Shown here piece after piece: positions 34,244-44,230 of a stretch of 64,000 bases of DNA (within the stretch, counting starts at the first letter, position 1; every line of letters starts with the position of its first letter). Source of the DNA: an uncultured Desulfobulbus sp. (lineage in GTDB: Bacteria > Desulfobacterota > Desulfobulbia > Desulfobulbales > Desulfobulbaceae); assembly GCF_963664075.1 (NCBI RefSeq), contig NZ_OY760916.1, positions 1,738,001-1,802,000 of the forward strand, given 5' to 3'. Both the position numbers and the translations under genes were made by a program. The notes beneath the pieces are model-generated. The model did not search any database. It was given only the letters and a program-made list of their open reading frames with translations, and was not told the origin of the DNA.

Positions 34244-36592
34244 TCATATATTATTGATCTTTGTCCAAATATTAGAAAATTCTTTTTTATTATGTGGCAA
34301 TCTTTCATATATATTCACTAAAATATCACCCACATCAGTAACATTTTTATTATCTAAATTTTTCAGTTCAGCAAAAATTTCATAACTTGATTCAGCAAGA
34401 TACTTATCCATCAACAAACGAACGCTGTTGACTATTCGACGAGTATGCAATCCTATATAATATAGATCGTCATTTATTCTCAAAACTTTAGACACATGTT
34501 CATCATATTTTGAATCGCTATTAGAAATAAAAATAGAAAAACTCACTTCATTCAATCTAATTAATTTATGCATATATTCATAACTTTTGATATCTTCTGA
34601 AAAATCACTAATAGCTTGGCTGAACTCTACTATTACTTCAGGAGGGACACCTCTAGCTTTGTTATTCAAAAATTTCATCAACTTAAAAGACAATTCATCT
34701 TCAATTCCTGGATTATAATTTGAATATTGCCATTTAAGTTCATCTTTAAAATAATTACACTTCTCTTCTCCGCCCAAAAAAGTTAAATTCCACTCAGTAG
34801 CATTGAATAAAAATTTTAATTTTTCAATTTTATCTTTCAAATTTATCAAAATTGTTTTACTGATTTCCGGAACTCTAACATCTTTTATTTTAATATTTTT
34901 TACATTAGTTTTTATTTCCAATAGTGATTCTATAAATAGTTGCAATCTTAATAAATTGAAATATGTTCTCCTGACATGGGAAATACTAAGTAAGGAAAAA
35001 TATTTTGAACTACAATCAACTTCATCATTTAAACATCTTTTTAAATTGATATCATGCGGTAACGACAAGTAACTATCACGATACCTTGAAAAGGTATGAT
35101 CACCCATACTGAGATCTGATAAATTTAAATCTATCAACTTTGGATTAATATTTTCACATTTTTCAAAGCTAACTATTTCCTGAAATTCAGAATAATTTAT
35201 TATATTAAATAAATCCAATTCAATTTTTTTTACTACATGTTCATAATTATTTAAATTTATAAAACAAAATTTTATTTTATCACCTCCAGGTGATATTGAT
35301 AAATCCATATCTACAAATTCAGTATATCTATCACTGTTTTTCCTATTTCTGAATTTTGGCCTATCCCACATCTGCAGATTATCACAAATTGCGAGAAGGA
35401 ATGCCATTGGAGTTCCTTCTTTATCTTCATTTCTATTCAAATTTATCTTGAATTTTGAATATCCTATTTTCTTCTTAGACAATTTATATATTAATTTTTC
35501 ATCATCCCATATTTTCATATTAATGTTGTGGAGCGATATTGCTGATGAAGCAGCAATAATGTCATCGTTTATTCGATCCAAAATGCACCAATTTTTATTG
35601 CTAATTTCTACTAATTTCTTTTTTATCGGAACACAATAATCATCATCTCTAATTTTTTCATAAAAATACTTTATTTGATCAACATATCCAAACCAAATCC
35701 ATAAAAGAATAATAGAACTAGTTATTCCATGGTCCAAAAATCTTTTTCTGTTTACAGGATCATTCGCATGACAAAATTTATAATATCTTGATATAACGAA
35801 ATCTTCACTAGAACTTGACAGTTCCATCCCTGATTTGACTGCATAATCATTGATATACTTAAATAAACAGCTATCCTTTAATGAATCGTCATCTTTAATT
35901 GGTTTGTTGTCAAATTTATATTCATTATTATTCCTTATTTGTTCATACATTTCACGAGGAAGCGGATCTATTCCAAAAAAATTATTTATTTTAGCTATAG
36001 GGAAAGATGTTAACTCTTCAATAAATTTTATAATATTATTTTTTACATCTTCATATTTATCATCATTATCACTTTTAGATAGATCTAATATATCATTTTC
36101 AAATATATATCCGACATCATGATAGACACTTGCTACAAACCATCTTCTCAAAAAAGCGTCTTCTTTATCTGATATTTCATTATTAATTTCATCTAATAAT
36201 TTATTTTTTATTATTCTATTATTGCCATAAAAATATAAACCTAATAAAAAAACATAAAGTTGATGAGACACATGATCTCTATACTCAGAATAAAAAACTC
36301 CTTTTGTCTCCAAAGTAAATAAATAATCAAGCAGTTCATAAGGGCCAAAACAACCATATCCGTCCCATATTTTCTTTATTATATTTTTACATTCATCCCG
36401 CCTGTCTTCACTATTCCTGAGACCTAAAGCCAAAAAAAGCTCATCAATACTTACATTATTTTCTACAAAAATTTTACTAAAAATTACGTTACCGTCATTT
36501 AAAAGCCAATCAACAATATCAGCATTTATACCACTGACAATACAGTTACTGCTTTTACCATTATCATTTACTGTTTTTAATACAATATTCAT
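34244..36592 (-). CDS. HD-superfamily phosphohydrolase-like protein, AT-rich, unknown role
   Basis: About 782 residues from the ATG at 36592 (a TTG five codons upstream is possible). The first half shows an HD-type metal-site pattern: H107/H110 in YRDHVSHQLYVF, H158-D159 in ASVYHDVGYIFE, H288 in FLDHGITSSIILL, H355 in AISLHNINM and D404 in FLLAICDNLQMWDR. These five positions and spacing fit nucleotide- or phosphate-ester-cleaving HD domains. The second half (about 430-780) is mostly helical and unrecognised. The sequence is very AT-rich, like the two genes downstream on the same strand. HD domains are frequent in anti-phage systems, which makes a conflict role plausible, but unproven. No membrane helix is seen. 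Confidence 0.7.
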   Translation of the reverse strand: MNIVLKTVNDNGKSSNCIVSGINADIVDWLLNDGNVIFSKIFVENNVSIDELFLALGLRNSEDRRDECKNIIKKIWDGYGCFGPYELLDYLFTLETKGVFYSEYRDHVSHQLYVFLLGLYFYGNNRIIKNKLLDEINNEISDKEDAFLRRWFVASVYHDVGYIFENDILDLSKSDNDDKYEDVKNNIIKFIEELTSFPIAKINNFFGIDPLPREMYEQIRNNNEYKFDNKPIKDDDSLKDSCLFKYINDYAVKSGMELSSSSEDFVISRYYKFCHANDPVNRKRFLDHGITSSIILLWIWFGYVDQIKYFYEKIRDDDYCVPIKKKLVEISNKNWCILDRINDDIIAASSAISLHNINMKIWDDEKLIYKLSKKKIGYSKFKINLNRNEDKEGTPMAFLLAICDNLQMWDRPKFRNRKNSDRYTEFVDMDLSISPGGDKIKFCFINLNNYEHVVKKIELDLFNIINYSEFQEIVSFEKCENINPKLIDLNLSDLSMGDHTFSRYRDSYLSLPHDINLKRCLNDEVDCSSKYFSLLSISHVRRTYFNLLRLQLFIESLLEIKTNVKNIKIKDVRVPEISKTILINLKDKIEKLKFLFNATEWNLTFLGGEEKCNYFKDELKWQYSNYNPGIEDELSFKLMKFLNNKARGVPPEVIVEFSQAISDFSEDIKSYEYMHKLIRLNEVSFSIFISNSDSKYDEHVSKVLRINDDLYYIGLHTRRIVNSVRLLMDKYLAESSYEIFAELKNLDNKNVTDVGDILVNIYERLPHNKKEFSNIWTKINNI

Positions 36593-36902
36593 ATTTTTAA
36601 TTATCAATATTTATTATTTACATACAAAATGAAATGTAAATTATTTTTTACTTGCCAAAAGCGAATTCAAGTCAGTAAATTCCAAATAAATCGAACTATA
36701 ATCATATCCTTCTAGTACATATTCTACCAGAATAGATATGAAACCGTATTAATCTTCTTTTATACCCTCAAAATCAAGTGGGCATATATTGCCATTTGCA
36801 TTGTCTCGATGGGTTCGATTGTAGTTAACTTCAGTATATTCAAATACAGCATGACGCATTTGATCACGACTGGTGAAAATCACTCCATGTATAACATTTA
36901 TC

Positions 36903-38594
36903 GTAACTACTCACCCCTATTCTTCGGCATCAGGCAGAGTTCCTGCCAGTGCCAACTGGATAGCGACAAGAGGATTGATCCCCTGGCTTGCCATGGTCTG
37001 CAGGTAACTTGAAATCCTGCAGTAAGCCTGGGCATATTGTTTCCGTCGAAAACAACCGGATATTTTCTGTTTTACCTTAGCCATGCGAAGATCCCTTTCC
37101 GCCCTGTTGTTGGTGAACGGCACATGTGGTTCTTTGGCAAAAAGCAAGACTGCCGCCTCATGCTTTTGTAATCGCTCCCAAAGATTGTGCGCATCGGATT
37201 TGGCTATCCTGCCGCGCTTCCCTTGTGGTTTCGGAGGGATCTTGGGCAACTCCTTGCTGCCACGCGTAAGGATATTACGGTAGCGCTTCTGCAGGTTGGC
37301 ATACTCCCGTTCGGTAAGACATTTTTCCGGACGTTGAGCCACCGTACGACACGTTTGCTGGAGCACCGCTTTTAGATTGCGGGCCCACCGGTATTGGTTT
37401 GAGTCAACGACAAACGTCAACTCTCGTAAAAGGTGCGAGCCGCAAAGTCCGTGACCGCAATGGTCGTAGGATAAATATGATGCCCAGCAATCATGGATGA
37501 TCACCCCGCCATACCGAGGGATGATATTCAATCCTTCGATTGCCTCCTTGCCCCGCTTTCGATGCAGTACTTTCAGGGTTGTTTCGCCGGAAGAATAGAC
37601 GTGAATCCAGTGATTCTTCCCTTCAACCCGAAACGAGGTTTCATCCACATGCAGGGATGGAGCCTGCAGCAGCCTATCAATAGCTCTGGATTCCCATGCT
37701 TCGAGTGATTGGTACAAGCGCAAAACAAATTTGAGCAGGCTGGCCTCGGAGATTACGCTACCGATCATGGCTGCTATCTGTTTTTGAACCCGGTTTAAAG
37801 CGACCATCTGGCTGATAACCAAATGAATGGCAAACGCTTTAAGCCCATTGCCGTACTGCAGCTTACCCGGCATATCGTCAGGGAAACGCCCTTTGACCGT
37901 GGCCTCACAATTAGGACATTGCTTTATTTCTGCGTCAATGTGCTCGACAACTTTTTCAAAAACGATGTCGATTTTTGTCCGACGTTCATGCCCCTGGCAT
38001 GCAACGTTTTCCAGCACCATTCCGCAGGTATCACACACCTCGACCTGAGCAGTGGTGACTGATTCTTTGACGCGTGTATTACCAACACGCCCATTGACGT
38101 GTTTTCCCTTGCCGGTAGTGGTGCAGTGCTTGGTCGCAGTTTCGTCTTTCTCGGTTTGCGAAGAAGGAATGCTCGAGTTTTTGTTTCCCTTGCGCGTTGT
38201 CTTCTCAAGAAAGATAGAGAGTATCAACTCGACGACAACCAACAGACTGTTGAACAGGACCCGTATCTCAGAGGAGACTTTACCGTCGGAACAAAGCTGT
38301 TCAAATTCCTGTTTGAGGAGATCGACTTCTTCGCGAACCCTTATTTTATTTACTGTTCCCATGGGTTTACTATACCATGGCTTTTTTCGACCTCCTGTGC
38401 GCCCATGAGTTGAACGATTGAACGCTATCGCATCTGTTTGCTATCGGAACGCAATATTGGAACGATTTAGAGACGACCAAGCGCGTTGATGGGCATTTTT
38501 GTTGACATTCCTGGCTATTGGGAAAAATTTTAGTAAAAACCTGTCAAGTTATTTATTTGGCTTTGAGCTTTTTTTAGAGGGGGTGAGTAGTTAC
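36903..38594 (-). mobile_element. IS66-family insertion sequence, intact, with 8-bp target duplication
   Basis: The ends are GTAACTACTCACCCC (36903) and its inverse GGGGTGAGTAGTTAC (ending 38594), followed inward by imperfect extension. CATTTATC flanks it on both sides (36895-36902 and 38595-38602), the 8-bp duplication typical of IS66. Total length is 1692 bp with one transposase gene and no TnpA/TnpB accessory genes. Intact ends, an intact gene and a perfect duplication indicate a recent insertion. Confidence 0.93.
36917..38362 (-). CDS. IS66-family transposase (TnpC type)
   Basis: 481 residues with the IS66 layout: N-terminal coiled region, a zinc-finger (VCDTCGMVLENV and KQCPNCEATVKG) and the DDE domain with LHVDETSFRV (D), VIIHDCWASY (D) and NNRAERDLRMAKVKQKISG (E). 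The ATG at 38362 begins MGTVNKIRVREEVD. No stop or frameshift is present, so it is probably functional. It works alone here, as in IS66 relatives that lack tnpA and tnpB. Confidence 0.92.
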   Translation of the reverse strand: MGTVNKIRVREEVDLLKQEFEQLCSDGKVSSEIRVLFNSLLVVVELILSIFLEKTTRKGNKNSSIPSSQTEKDETATKHCTTTGKGKHVNGRVGNTRVKESVTTAQVEVCDTCGMVLENVACQGHERRTKIDIVFEKVVEHIDAEIKQCPNCEATVKGRFPDDMPGKLQYGNGLKAFAIHLVISQMVALNRVQKQIAAMIGSVISEASLLKFVLRLYQSLEAWESRAIDRLLQAPSLHVDETSFRVEGKNHWIHVYSSGETTLKVLHRKRGKEAIEGLNIIPRYGGVIIHDCWASYLSYDHCGHGLCGSHLLRELTFVVDSNQYRWARNLKAVLQQTCRTVAQRPEKCLTEREYANLQKRYRNILTRGSKELPKIPPKPQGKRGRIAKSDAHNLWERLQKHEAAVLLFAKEPHVPFTNNRAERDLRMAKVKQKISGCFRRKQYAQAYCRISSYLQTMASQGINPLVAIQLALAGTLPDAEE

Positions 38595-38855
38595 CATTTA
38601 TCTTCATTGAATAGAAAAAACTTTCACAGACAGGTCGAGTAGCGCGGCGGAATCTCACCGCTACGCTCTCACAGAACCGTACCTGAGCCTCTCGCCCCAA
38701 ACTGCTATTGTCATCCAGACTTGATAAGCCAATGCGAAAGTAAATTTGTTCGATGTAAACATTCACCTCAAGTTTCGGACTGATCTAACTCGCCGAATTC
38801 ATGTTGTTAATCCTAATAAATCCGCCTGCAGATTTCAGCATATCAATAACGAAGC

Positions 38856-39470
38856 TCATGACTGTATCAATGAGGGCAAGCACTGCAGTTTCAGAATTGC
38901 TCCGGTCGCTCGTACTTTGTCCAGTGCTAAGCTGAGGAGACTATGCATGGCTTCGATAAAACTCAGATCTCGCTGTTCTTCGCTCAAAGCGTAAAAAAGT
39001 GATTCCAGGGTTCGTGAATCATCATCGTGACGGCGTCGCTCAAAGGCCAGGAAAACATATCGACTCATCACGATTATTATATGACCGATAATACCGTCAA
39101 AATCTCGCAACTGACTTTCTTGCTCAAAATTGAGATAATGCTTCAGCATTTTATAAAACACCTCCATATCCCAACGCTTACCGTAAATCCGAACAATCTC
39201 CTCGTCGGCAAGATCAATTTGTGTGGAAATGATAGCCAGCCACGTTCGTTTATGGCGGTGACTAACGAAGACTATTTTTATTTTTTGATCTTTTTTCGTT
39301 TCTACTACGACATTGGCAAGAATCTTGGATTTACCCGGTCGCTTTCTCAACTGGTCAAAAAGGCGTCCCAACGTGAAGCACTTGCTTTGATATCGGTAAA
39401 ATACCTTCGGCATGTTCTTGCCCATGCAAATCACGGGGAGATGATTTGCCGATTTTTCCAAAACTGCGGT
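38856..39470 (-). pseudogene. IS4-type transposase, C-terminal fragment
   Basis: The minus strand reads KVFYRYQSKCFTLGRLFDQL at the start and DEEIVRIYGKRWDMEVFYKM later. YGKRWDMEVFYKMLK fits the IS4 Y-x2-R-x3-E-x6-K signature exactly. The N-terminal half with the first two acidic residues is missing, replaced by the second IS4-type remnant at about 39440-39480. It is therefore a relic of an older insertion. Confidence 0.75.
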
Positions 39471-40733
39471 TAGTCCGCAGCTTTGCCCTGGCTGCTTGAA
39501 ACAGCGGGCAGCAGAATTGCTGCACTTGGTCAACAAGAAAAGCAAGCAACATCAGGTGCATAATGACAGCACTCAGATGTTTTTTCCCGAGGCAGTAGTT
39601 GTGCCCGAGATTATAGCCCTGATTTTTCAGGGTATTGAAGGTTTGGTTCTCAATCCGCCAACGCGCCCGACCACAACGCATGATTTCCATGATGTTGCCC
39701 TGGGTAATCTCAAGATCGGTAACCCAGCTGAACCAATTGCGAACAACCACTTCTTCGCCATTGGTTTCAACTTCCCAGTGTTCAAGAAAGTTGACCAGCA
39801 ACTCGCCCTCGCTGGCCTTATTGAGCGGGACAGCGTTGATGAATCGATAACAGTGTGTGACGCTGGCCTTGTTGCTGTCCGGGAGAACCAACTCTGCAAC
39901 CTCACCCCGCTCGGCAGCTGCATCGACCAGGTTGAACATGTAGGTATGATCGCCTGGTTTGGCTGAAAGGATGTAACTGAGATCATGAGCCATCAGATCT
40001 TCGATGTGCGGTGCATTTGAACTCAGGCTATCCTCGGTAACGATGACCTTGAGGCGTGGATGTTCTCGGCGAAAATCGGCAATAAAGCGTTTGGTGGCGT
40101 TTAGCTCGCAGTCATTTTTAGTGGCACCATCTTGTCTGCGAATGAGTTCAGGGCAGGGCGGAAAGACTGCCTTGCAGTCCGGTGAGACAAATGCCCCGCT
40201 CACCATTTTGAGGTGATACTCGATGGTACCGTTACGCCGTTCTTTGGTCAGGTAATAATCGGTTCCGATATTTTCAGAGCTATGGATCCCTGTTCCGTCA
40301 ATGGCCACCAGAAGATAACCGCCTAGGCAGGTCATTTTCGGCATGCCCTTGCCTCGCTGCAATTGATGAAAATGGTACGAAACAGACGCCGAAGCAAGGT
40401 TGGCACAATCTCATCCAGAATGGTTCGCATTTGGGTATCACTGGGGATTATTCCTACCCCATAGACACTGTGGAGGCTTTCAGGTTGCTCAAGCCATCGT
40501 CCATCAAACGACAGCAAGGAAGGATCTTTGAGCGAAAACATGGCAAAGCCGCTCATCAGAACGTCGTCCAGCGGGATCGATGCATTGGCTGCCCAGTGGT
40601 CGGTTCCTTTTGCAGATCCTCACGGATAAGGGCAAATAGGGTATCGGCATTCAAATGAGAACGCATCTTGATTTAGCCCAGTGTCTGGTTTGCTTTGCGG
40701 TTGCGGTAGAAAACTTCCTTAAGGGTCGACATG
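39440..40733 (-). pseudogene. IS4-type transposase with several frameshifts
   Basis: Starting near 40733 (MSTLKEVFYRNRKANQTLG) a reading frame breaks at about 40676 (stop) and between 40620 and 40560, continues as SGFAMFSLKDPSLLSFDGRW (40556-40380), breaks again near 40370, and then runs long from 40362 with LLVAIDGTGIHSSENIG (first D), VIVTEDSL (second D) and RWRIENQTFNTLKNQG (E). The DDE set is complete but spread over several frames. The C-terminus near 39440 abuts the other IS4 remnant. Confidence 0.8.
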
Positions 40734-41224
40734 GCTTTTCCTTGTAAATATTTGGTATTACGAGAAAAAATCGCTTCGACTCCTCGCGGGATGTCAAGTA
40801 TAATTTTCGGTTATCTTAAATTATTTTATCATGTTAATTTAGCTATTTACAAAGCAGTACTCATGAGGTGAGCTCAAAAAGTTTGCGAAAAGCTTATATG
40901 GGAACCACGTATTTACTGGGGTTCCGGGTAAAGCGGGAATAGCAGATTAATTTTTCACAAAAAAATTTAAATTAATATTAAAATCCAACACCATATTTCT
41001 TTATATTTCCTTTTTTTACTGCCTCATAAATTCTCCCAAATTCCCCTCAACAAAACTTAACCATTATTAAAGAACACTCCGATCTCTTAAGGATTGAAAG
41101 TTATCTCAAAAAAAGAACTGGCTAAGCAGGTAGAAAATTTATTGATCATTAAAAAGGTCACAGCGTATTTTGCCATTTCACTTAATGTGAAGTAATATTT
41201 TATACAGATAACAGGCTATTAAAA
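40734..41224. other. Intergenic stretch at the right side of the island, no gene seen
   Basis: AT-rich, with only short frames. No terminal inverted repeat of the IS4 remnant could be recognised on this side. It is taken as decayed transposon flank. Confidence 0.4.
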
Positions 41225-41374
41225 TCACAATCGGTGCCATGTAGCAAGTACTTTTGACGTAAAGTAGCGGTTCGTTTTCTTTACCTTGGTCAGCCAGCCC
41301 TCAAAATCTGGCTTTTCGTTTTGTTTCCCGGGCAAGAATCTCATCAACAAATCAAAGTAACGATTCAACACCAT
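41225..41374 (-). CDS. Possible 49-aa small protein or gene fragment, unknown
   Basis: From the ATG at 41374 the minus strand reads MVLNRYFDLLMRFLPGKQNE, then KPDFEGWLTKVKKTNRYFT, to a TGA at 41225. The mixture of hydrophobic and basic residues looks like real coding sequence, but there is no ribosome site and no recognised family. It may be the end of a decayed gene. The rest of the stretch to 41600 shows nothing convincing. Confidence 0.25.
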   Translation of the reverse strand: MVLNRYFDLLMRFLPGKQNEKPDFEGWLTKVKKTNRYFTSKVLATWHRL

Positions 41375-41616
41375 TAAATGAGTTTATTTACTCAGCCAAT
41401 ACAGACTCAATTAAGTTTTGAGCCGGATCTTCTTATCTGATCCACCTCTGTGGGGGGCAGGAAAGTGGGGATTTTTCTGAGGCGAATCAGGGGATGATGA
41501 AGGTTGATACTGGCAGTCTTAATCTACTGCACCTAGGTGGAATTTAAGCTTATTCCTGATTATACGTAGCTCGAAGCCTGAAAGGAACTGGCGTTTAGGT
41601 TCAGGTCGCAGAAGTG

Positions 41617-41649
41617 CCATGCTTGCCATCAGGCAAGCTTAGCATGCGA
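41617..41649 (-). terminator. Hairpin after the larB-DUF362-polyferredoxin operon
   Basis: GCCATGCTTGCC, a four-base loop, GGCAAGC, then AGCATGC: a long, nearly perfect stem 37 bases beyond the polyferredoxin stop. There is no T-run, so termination strength is uncertain. Confidence 0.4.
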
Positions 41650-41685
41650 TTTTTTCCGTTTCGTGAACAGACCCTTCGTGCACCA

Positions 41686-43269
41686 TTAAAAAGGAAAGTC
41701 CTCTGTCCCGTCAACCGCCTGCTGAATCTGCAGAACCTTCGGTGGCTGTGCTTTTTGATGGACTGCCAGGCCATCGACATATATCGCGCGGTAGGGTCTG
41801 GTGGGGCAGGCATGTTCACAGCCGCCACAGCCGATGCAGAGGGCCGTATTCACCTCTGGAATGACCAACATTTTGTTCAATGGATTTGCATAAGGGATCA
41901 TGCTGACAGCCTTGGTCGGGCAATGTTCGGAGCAGGCGCCACAGGTGGTATTGTCGGTAAAAACAACGCAGTTTTCTTTAATAAAATGTGCCTTACCCAC
42001 CTGGGTAAGTTTTTTGGCGGCAACGCTCAACGGGATGATAGCCCCCGTGGGGCAGAGCTCACCACACAGCGTGCATTCATGGGTACAGTGCCCCTGGTCA
42101 AAGGACATCTGCGGTTGAAGGAAGCCGGAGACGCCGTACGCAAACAGCGAAGGGAGAAGAATCTGAGAAGGACAGCCACTGACACAGAGATGACAGGCTG
42201 TGCAGGTGGAGGTGAAGTGATCAATACCCTGTGCGCCAGGGGGCGCGACCGGGCAGGTGCGTTGTTCGGCTTTGCTGGTCGGGCGACTGGCCAGGGGCAA
42301 GGGGACTGCTCCGGCAGGCAGATCACATACAAAGAGCAGAGTTACCCCAAATTGGGAGAGGAGGGCGCGGCGATACAGATTTGGACCTTGTTTCTTCTCT
42401 CCCAGAGAAGTCGCTCTTTTCATGCCTTGTTGAAAAACTATACTGTCAGTCGGGCAGACGGCCAGACAGTTGTAGCAGGCAACACAACGGCTGGCATCAA
42501 TCTGCTGTCGTGCCAGGTCAATACAGTTGGCCTTGCAAACGTTGACGCAACGACCACAGTGAATGCAGGACTTTTTATTCAGTCGTAATCGCAGCAATGC
42601 TTTTGTGGAAAACAGTCCAAGCAACGTCCCCACCGGACAGAGACTGTTACAGTAGAGTCGCCCATGGCGCACGGCTAACCAGGTGATCCCCAGTAAAACG
42701 AACGAGGAAAAAACAACCGAAAAAAAGGTGGTTGCTGGCCAGGGAGCCCGAGCGAGGATGTAGACGCCAAATTGCTCAAGTATCCAGGCGATGGAGTTCG
42801 TCAGCGGAGTAAGCAGAGGGCGAACAATGTTGCTCAGGATACGACCAAAGGTGCTGTAGGGATCAAGGAGGCTGACGGCCAGGCTACTGCCTAGAAGAAA
42901 CGGCAGAGTAACCAGCACCAGCATGAGTCCACGAATGAGATTATGCGGTGGATGGTAGCCAGGAGTGGGGTTGCCCAGGGAGTACAGAATATCCTGCATG
43001 GTTCCCAGGGGGCAGATCCAAGAGCAGTAGACCCGGCCCAGGAGCAAGCTCAGCCCCAGTATAAGTAAGACATAGCTTGCCCCAAGAAGAGCACCCTGTA
43101 TTGCCTGAATAAGGGAAGGGACAAACTGGATCGTGAGCAGCGTTTCCGCAGGCCAAGAGGGCTTTTGCCAGCTGCCAAAAAGAAAAAAGAGACTGATCCC
43201 GAGACATATACACAGCGAGGCTCCAATCCGTGCACGTCTGAGATGCCGCTTTAGCCAGATAAGAGGCAT
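41686..43269 (-). CDS. Membrane polyferredoxin (NapH-like 4Fe-4S protein)
   Basis: 527 residues. Four to five membrane helices with paired C-x3-C-P motifs facing the membrane (YCSWICPLG near 83, YCNSLCPVG near 208) are the NapH/4Fe-4S_5 signature. They are followed by soluble [4Fe-4S] motifs: CIHCGRCVNVC, CVACYNCLAVCP, CTACHLCVSGCP, CTLCGELCP, CGACSEHCP and CIGCGGCEHACP. Such proteins carry electrons between membrane quinones and partner proteins. It starts a few bases after the DUF362 stop, so it is co-transcribed with DUF362 and larB. What it feeds is not shown; the linked lar gene hints at a nickel-pincer enzyme or its exported partner. Confidence 0.87.
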   Translation of the reverse strand: MPLIWLKRHLRRARIGASLCICLGISLFFLFGSWQKPSWPAETLLTIQFVPSLIQAIQGALLGASYVLLILGLSLLLGRVYCSWICPLGTMQDILYSLGNPTPGYHPPHNLIRGLMLVLVTLPFLLGSSLAVSLLDPYSTFGRILSNIVRPLLTPLTNSIAWILEQFGVYILARAPWPATTFFSVVFSSFVLLGITWLAVRHGRLYCNSLCPVGTLLGLFSTKALLRLRLNKKSCIHCGRCVNVCKANCIDLARQQIDASRCVACYNCLAVCPTDSIVFQQGMKRATSLGEKKQGPNLYRRALLSQFGVTLLFVCDLPAGAVPLPLASRPTSKAEQRTCPVAPPGAQGIDHFTSTCTACHLCVSGCPSQILLPSLFAYGVSGFLQPQMSFDQGHCTHECTLCGELCPTGAIIPLSVAAKKLTQVGKAHFIKENCVVFTDNTTCGACSEHCPTKAVSMIPYANPLNKMLVIPEVNTALCIGCGGCEHACPTRPYRAIYVDGLAVHQKAQPPKVLQIQQAVDGTEDFPF

Positions 43270-43271
43270 GC

Positions 43272-44192
43272 TCAGATCTTGATCCGTTTGATGGCCAAGT
43301 TTCCCAGGTTGATTTGGCCCAGGCCCATCCCCGCGGCGAGTTGAATGTGGCGGATATCAGCTGGGTTAGCCCCAAAGATCAAGCTCGCAGCAGCATCAGC
43401 GGCGACAGGATCCGTGGATACAACCAGGGATTTCATCTGGACCACATCGCCCACGGAAACGCCCCGTGGTCCATTTTGTTTCATGACGTTGTAGCCATCA
43501 ACCACGGTAAGAGTTGGTTTTTTATAGGAGACAAAATCTGCAATACACTGGTGCAGATCGTTGCGGTGCCAGTATGATCGATCCCAGACAATACCCATCA
43601 GGTTCTTCATACCCACGGTCACCATGGATGAGGAGTGGTGTTTGAGCACCGGCACGTTAATCAAGACATCCGCATTCAGTACCAGTTCATGAACCTTAGT
43701 ACTGGTGAGTCGTTTTCCCTGGGGAACGGAAACGCGTTGGTAGTACCCCTCGTTGTTTCCGGGGGCAATCTTTCCCCCGGCCTCCTTAACGGCCTGTTCG
43801 ATACCGGAATTGCGATAGCACCGGGTCCACGTATCGCATGTATGATCAAAGACGTGCACTTCGCGGGCTCCAGCCTGCAAACAATGTTCGATAATGCGTT
43901 TGACAAGTTTTGGCTGGGTGTTGCCACCTCGATCCGGAGGGACATCCCAGCCGATATTGGGTTTAACCACCACCTTGCTGCCTTTGGTCACAAACCGGTT
44001 GATTCCCCCTAGAGAGGTGATGGCCTTGTCAAACATCTGCTCCGGTTCTCCCCCCTTCACGGCCACAAGATCGTAAGGGGACAGTCCTCCGACAGTCGCC
44101 GCGAAGACATGGGCAGCATTGTGTAGACTCAGCGATGAACTGAAAACAATCGTACCACCAAGCATTTTTTGGAGAAAACGTCGTCTATCCAT
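43272..44192 (-). CDS. DUF362 protein with Tat signal peptide
   Basis: About 306 residues. AGGAGG five bases before the ATG at 44192 decides the start. The N-terminus MDRRRFLQKMLGGTIVFSSS is a twin-arginine signal, so the folded protein is exported. The DUF362 domain follows (VVVKPNIGWDVPPDRGGNTQ near 87, DVLINVPVLKHHSSS near 178, KNLMGIVWDR). The family's function is poorly defined, and this version lacks the ferredoxin motifs found in some relatives, consistent with using the polyferredoxin encoded next. It lies between larB and the polyferredoxin gene. Confidence 0.87.
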   Translation of the reverse strand: MDRRRFLQKMLGGTIVFSSSLSLHNAAHVFAATVGGLSPYDLVAVKGGEPEQMFDKAITSLGGINRFVTKGSKVVVKPNIGWDVPPDRGGNTQPKLVKRIIEHCLQAGAREVHVFDHTCDTWTRCYRNSGIEQAVKEAGGKIAPGNNEGYYQRVSVPQGKRLTSTKVHELVLNADVLINVPVLKHHSSSMVTVGMKNLMGIVWDRSYWHRNDLHQCIADFVSYKKPTLTVVDGYNVMKQNGPRGVSVGDVVQMKSLVVSTDPVAADAAASLIFGANPADIRHIQLAAGMGLGQINLGNLAIKRIKI

Positions 44193-44230
44193 GGTTGCCT
44201 CCTCTGTACAGGGGATTATTGGATGCAATA

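Larger units (their letters stand above)
36749..38634 (-). pseudogene. IS3-family orfB C-terminal remnant split by IS66
   Basis: Joining 38634-38603 to 36902-36749 on the minus strand (removing the IS66 element and one target duplicate) gives PVCESFFYSMKINVIHG, then VIFTSRDQMRHAVFEYTEVNYN, ending at a TAA at 36749. That is the last part of an IS3 OrfB integrase (ESFF-SLK...VFEYIE-YYN). Upstream of PVCESFF the IS3 sequence is not recognisable, so the element was already truncated before IS66 arrived. Confidence 0.7.

Noticed and set aside
38530..38766. Minus-strand open frame overlapping the IS66 right end
   Set aside because: It joins IS66 end sequence to the IS3 remnant and older flank; a chimera created by insertion, not a gene.
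39027..39473. 148-codon plus-strand open frame
   Set aside because: Shadow of the IS4-type transposase remnant on the minus strand.
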